From: Mesorhizobium sp.
GTDB taxonomy: Bacteria > Pseudomonadota > Alphaproteobacteria > Rhizobiales > Rhizobiaceae
NCBI RefSeq assembly: GCF_024710845.1
Contig: NZ_JANJTZ010000022.1
Location: 106,513-170,512, forward strand
DNA: 64,000 nt
Direction of reading: 5' to 3'
Shown: piece after piece, positions 62,096 to 64,000 of the stretch
How positions within the stretch are numbered: position 1 is the stretch's first letter
Layout of the letters: every line of letters begins with the position of its first letter
The notes under the pieces: generated by a model
The model's input: the letters and a program-made list of their open reading frames with translations, nothing else
Told to the model about the DNA's origin: nothing
Databases searched by the model: none
Made by a program: the position numbers and the translations under genes

Positions 62096-63196
62096 ATGGG
62101 ACAGATAAAACTCACCGATATCGACCGCGCCTACGGCAAGCTGAAGATCCTGCACGGGATCAGCCTGTCGATCGAGGACGGCGAATTCGTCGTGCTCGTC
62201 GGCCCTTCGGGCTGCGGCAAGTCCACCCTCTTGCGACTGATCGCCGGCCTCGACCAGCCGACGGGCGGCACGATCGAGATCGACGGGAAGGACGTGACCA
62301 AGGTCTCGGCGGCGCAGCGGGGGCTCGCCATGGTGTTCCAGTCCTACGCGCTCTATCCGCACATGACTGTGCGCCAGAACCTCGCCTTCGGCCTGGAAAA
62401 CCAGCGCATGGCGAAGGACGAGATCGACAGGCGTATCGCGGAAGCGGCGCGAATGCTGGAGATCGAGGCCTATCTCGACCGGCGGCCGGGACAGCTCTCG
62501 GGCGGCCAGAAGCAGCGCGTCGCCATCGGCCGCGCCGTTGTGCGCAATCCGACCGCCTTCCTGCTGGACGAGCCGCTGTCGAACCTTGATGCGGAATTGC
62601 GCATCTCGACCCGCGCCGAACTCGCCGCGCTGCACGAGCGCCTGGGCACGACGATGATCTATGTGACGCACGACCAGATCGAGGCGATGACCCTCGCTGA
62701 CCGCATCGTGGTCATGCGCGCCGGCCGCATCGAGCAGATCGGGCGCCCGCTCGATCTCTACAATTCCCCGGCTAACCTGTTCGTCGCCGGCTTCATCGGC
62801 GCGCCGCGGATGAACCTGATGGATGTCACGGTGACGGCCGCCGGACCCGCTTCGGTCACCGTCGAGGGACCCGGCGGCTTCACAGCAACACATGCGGGCG
62901 ACGGGTCGGCGGTCCATCCCGGCGACAAGGCGACGCTTGGCGTGCGGCCACACGACATCGTGACGGTTGATCGCGGCGGCGTGGAGGCGAAGGTGACGCT
63001 GGTCGAGGCGCTGGGGCCGGAAACGGTGGTCCATGCCTCGCTTGCCGATGGCAAGAAGCTCGTCGCGGTTCTCCAGGGCCAGGACACCTCCCCCGCCGGC
63101 GGAACAGTTCGGCTCGGCTTCGACGCCGGGCGGACTCATCTGTTCGATGCATCGGGCCTGCGCGTGCCTGAGGTTCAGGCGTCGCCAGCGAGGTAG
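62096..63196 (+). CDS. ABC transporter ATP-binding protein (UgpC/MalK-type)
   Basis: 366 residues. Walker A GPSGCGKST, signature LSGGQKQRVAIGRA and Walker B LLDEPLSNLD are intact. A C-terminal TOBE/OB domain (about 240-360) is typical of MalK/UgpC, which may bind regulators. It energises the uronate oligosaccharide importer. Its last 22 bases overlap the convergent hydrolase gene. Confidence 0.94.
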   Translation: MGQIKLTDIDRAYGKLKILHGISLSIEDGEFVVLVGPSGCGKSTLLRLIAGLDQPTGGTIEIDGKDVTKVSAAQRGLAMVFQSYALYPHMTVRQNLAFGLENQRMAKDEIDRRIAEAARMLEIEAYLDRRPGQLSGGQKQRVAIGRAVVRNPTAFLLDEPLSNLDAELRISTRAELAALHERLGTTMIYVTHDQIEAMTLADRIVVMRAGRIEQIGRPLDLYNSPANLFVAGFIGAPRMNLMDVTVTAAGPASVTVEGPGGFTATHAGDGSAVHPGDKATLGVRPHDIVTVDRGGVEAKVTLVEALGPETVVHASLADGKKLVAVLQGQDTSPAGGTVRLGFDAGRTHLFDASGLRVPEVQASPAR

Positions 63197-64000
63197 CGTT
63201 CGAGGAAGCCGAACACCGCCGCGCGCATTGCGGGCGTCTCGACATGGCCGGTCTCGGCTTCGCGCACGAGCACCAAGCGTTCGGACGCACCGGCCTGCTC
63301 ATAGGCGCCGCGCGTTTCGGCGAGCGCGCGGTCGACGGCAGCCGGCGGCGTCAGCGGGTCGAGATCGCCGACCGCGATCAGTTGCGGCCGCGGCGCAATC
63401 ATGCCGGCGATTTCGCCGTTGGAGGCGATGCCAAGCAGACCCGGGATCGTCAGGTAGTTGCCGTGCAGGTCGTGCGCGCCGCTTTCGATCAGCCTCTCGA
63501 AATCCGCGTAGCAGCACAGGTGTGCGACACAGGCGACGCGGGGCTCGACCGCCGCCAGCCAATAGCCGAGCGTCGCCCCCATTGACAGGCCGAACACGCC
63601 GATCCTTTCGGGGATCACGTCGTCGCGCGCGGCGAGCCAGGAGAATGCGGCGTGCTGCTCGGCCACCATCTGGCCCGCCAGCGAACGCCCGCGCCAGAGG
63701 CAGGCTTTCGTGCGGGCGCTTTCGTTCGGCTCTGCCCGCGTGCCGAAAGCGGGCATCTCGATCATCAGCGTGACGAAGCCGCGACTGGCAAATTCGGGTC
63801 CGAGCGGCCCCAGCAGTGCCGGGCGGCCGTCGAGCAGTTCGTCGGCGCCGATGTCGTAACGCGCGCCATGCGCGTGGATGTAGAGCAGCGCCGGCCGCCG
63901 CCCCGGCGCGATCGGCCGCGTCAGCACGCCGCGCACTGCCTCGCCCTCGGCCGTAACGAACTGGAGGCGTTCGACGGCGTAGCCGTCCTCCCCGACGACC
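63175..64000 (-). CDS. Alpha/beta hydrolase (partial, runs off right edge)
   Basis: Partial, at least 274 residues, 5' end beyond the window. The nucleophile elbow is GVFGLSMGATLGY; the acid Asp is in VGDLDPLTPP and the His in TGHVETP. The N-terminal visible part (VERLQFVTAEGEAVRGVLTRP) fits dienelactone hydrolase/acetyl-esterase-like enzymes. No signal peptide can be judged. An esterase role on acetylated pectin fragments is possible by location, but only inferred. Confidence 0.85.
   Translation of the reverse strand, partial: VVGEDGYAVERLQFVTAEGEAVRGVLTRPIAPGRRPALLYIHAHGARYDIGADELLDGRPALLGPLGPEFASRGFVTLMIEMPAFGTRAEPNESARTKACLWRGRSLAGQMVAEQHAAFSWLAARDDVIPERIGVFGLSMGATLGYWLAAVEPRVACVAHLCCYADFERLIESGAHDLHGNYLTIPGLLGIASNGEIAGMIAPRPQLIAVGDLDPLTPPAAVDRALAETRGAYEQAGASERLVLVREAETGHVETPAMRAAVFGFLERYLAGDA

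Overview
The window is GC-rich, densely packed DNA from an alphaproteobacterium, most likely a member of the Hyphomicrobiales near the Mesorhizobium/Phyllobacteriaceae group. This is inferred from the fixNOQP and fixGHIS operons with a cysteine-containing FnrN-type regulator, from dapD next to a DUF805 gene, from an oxidative L-arabinose pathway with an AraD1-type enzyme, and from rhizobial-style intergenic palindromes. The lineage is an inference; no rRNA or tRNA gene is present. No phage, insertion sequence or CRISPR array was seen, and the gene content looks chromosomal.

Positions 1-9000 hold housekeeping and solo genes: two small membrane-protein genes, dapD (lysine biosynthesis), a LOG-family nucleotide-binding protein, a DUF2946-like plus YcnI/PCuAC copper pair, a HAD nucleotidase coupled to a DUF817 membrane protein, a sulfotransferase-like protein, a diguanylate cyclase and an EamA transporter. 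Positions 9000-25400 hold a 55-residue Tat-signal protein coupled to a GMC oxidoreductase, argB, an amidase, an ECF sigma/RskA-type anti-sigma/fasciclin locus split by a TacAT-like toxin-antitoxin pair, msrB, a LysR/SRPBCC divergent pair, the GTPase YsxC, a PhyH dioxygenase, an MFS transporter opposite a UxaA-type dehydratase, and a UvrD-like helicase.

Positions 25400-37400 form a low-oxygen respiration island: hemN, fnrN, DUF2239, a GIY-YIG protein, a hemerythrin, ccoNOQP and ccoGHIS. FNR-type boxes (TTGAY-N4-ATCAA) lie between hemN and fnrN, between the hemerythrin gene and ccoN, and before ccoG. The last two are placed as expected for class II activation. A HigBA-type toxin-antitoxin pair ends the island.

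Positions 38300-49000 encode an oxidative (Weimberg-type) L-arabinose/D-galactose pathway to 2-oxoglutarate: Gfo/Idh-type sugar 1-dehydrogenase, arabonate dehydratase, AraD1 and ketoglutarate semialdehyde dehydrogenase. Divergent to it are a YtfQRT-YjfF-type sugar importer and a FadR-type GntR regulator. No separate lactonase gene is evident.

Positions 49000-53100 hold a Gfo/Idh oxidoreductase, a UTRA-type GntR regulator, and an SsuD-like flavin monooxygenase with its flavin reductase, preceded by a perfect FNR-like palindrome. Positions 53000-63200 hold a LacI-controlled pectin/uronate oligosaccharide operon: GH105 hydrolase, KduI, an 835-residue protein of unrecognised family, and a complete ABC importer (binding protein, two permeases, ATPase). 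An alpha/beta hydrolase gene runs off the right edge.
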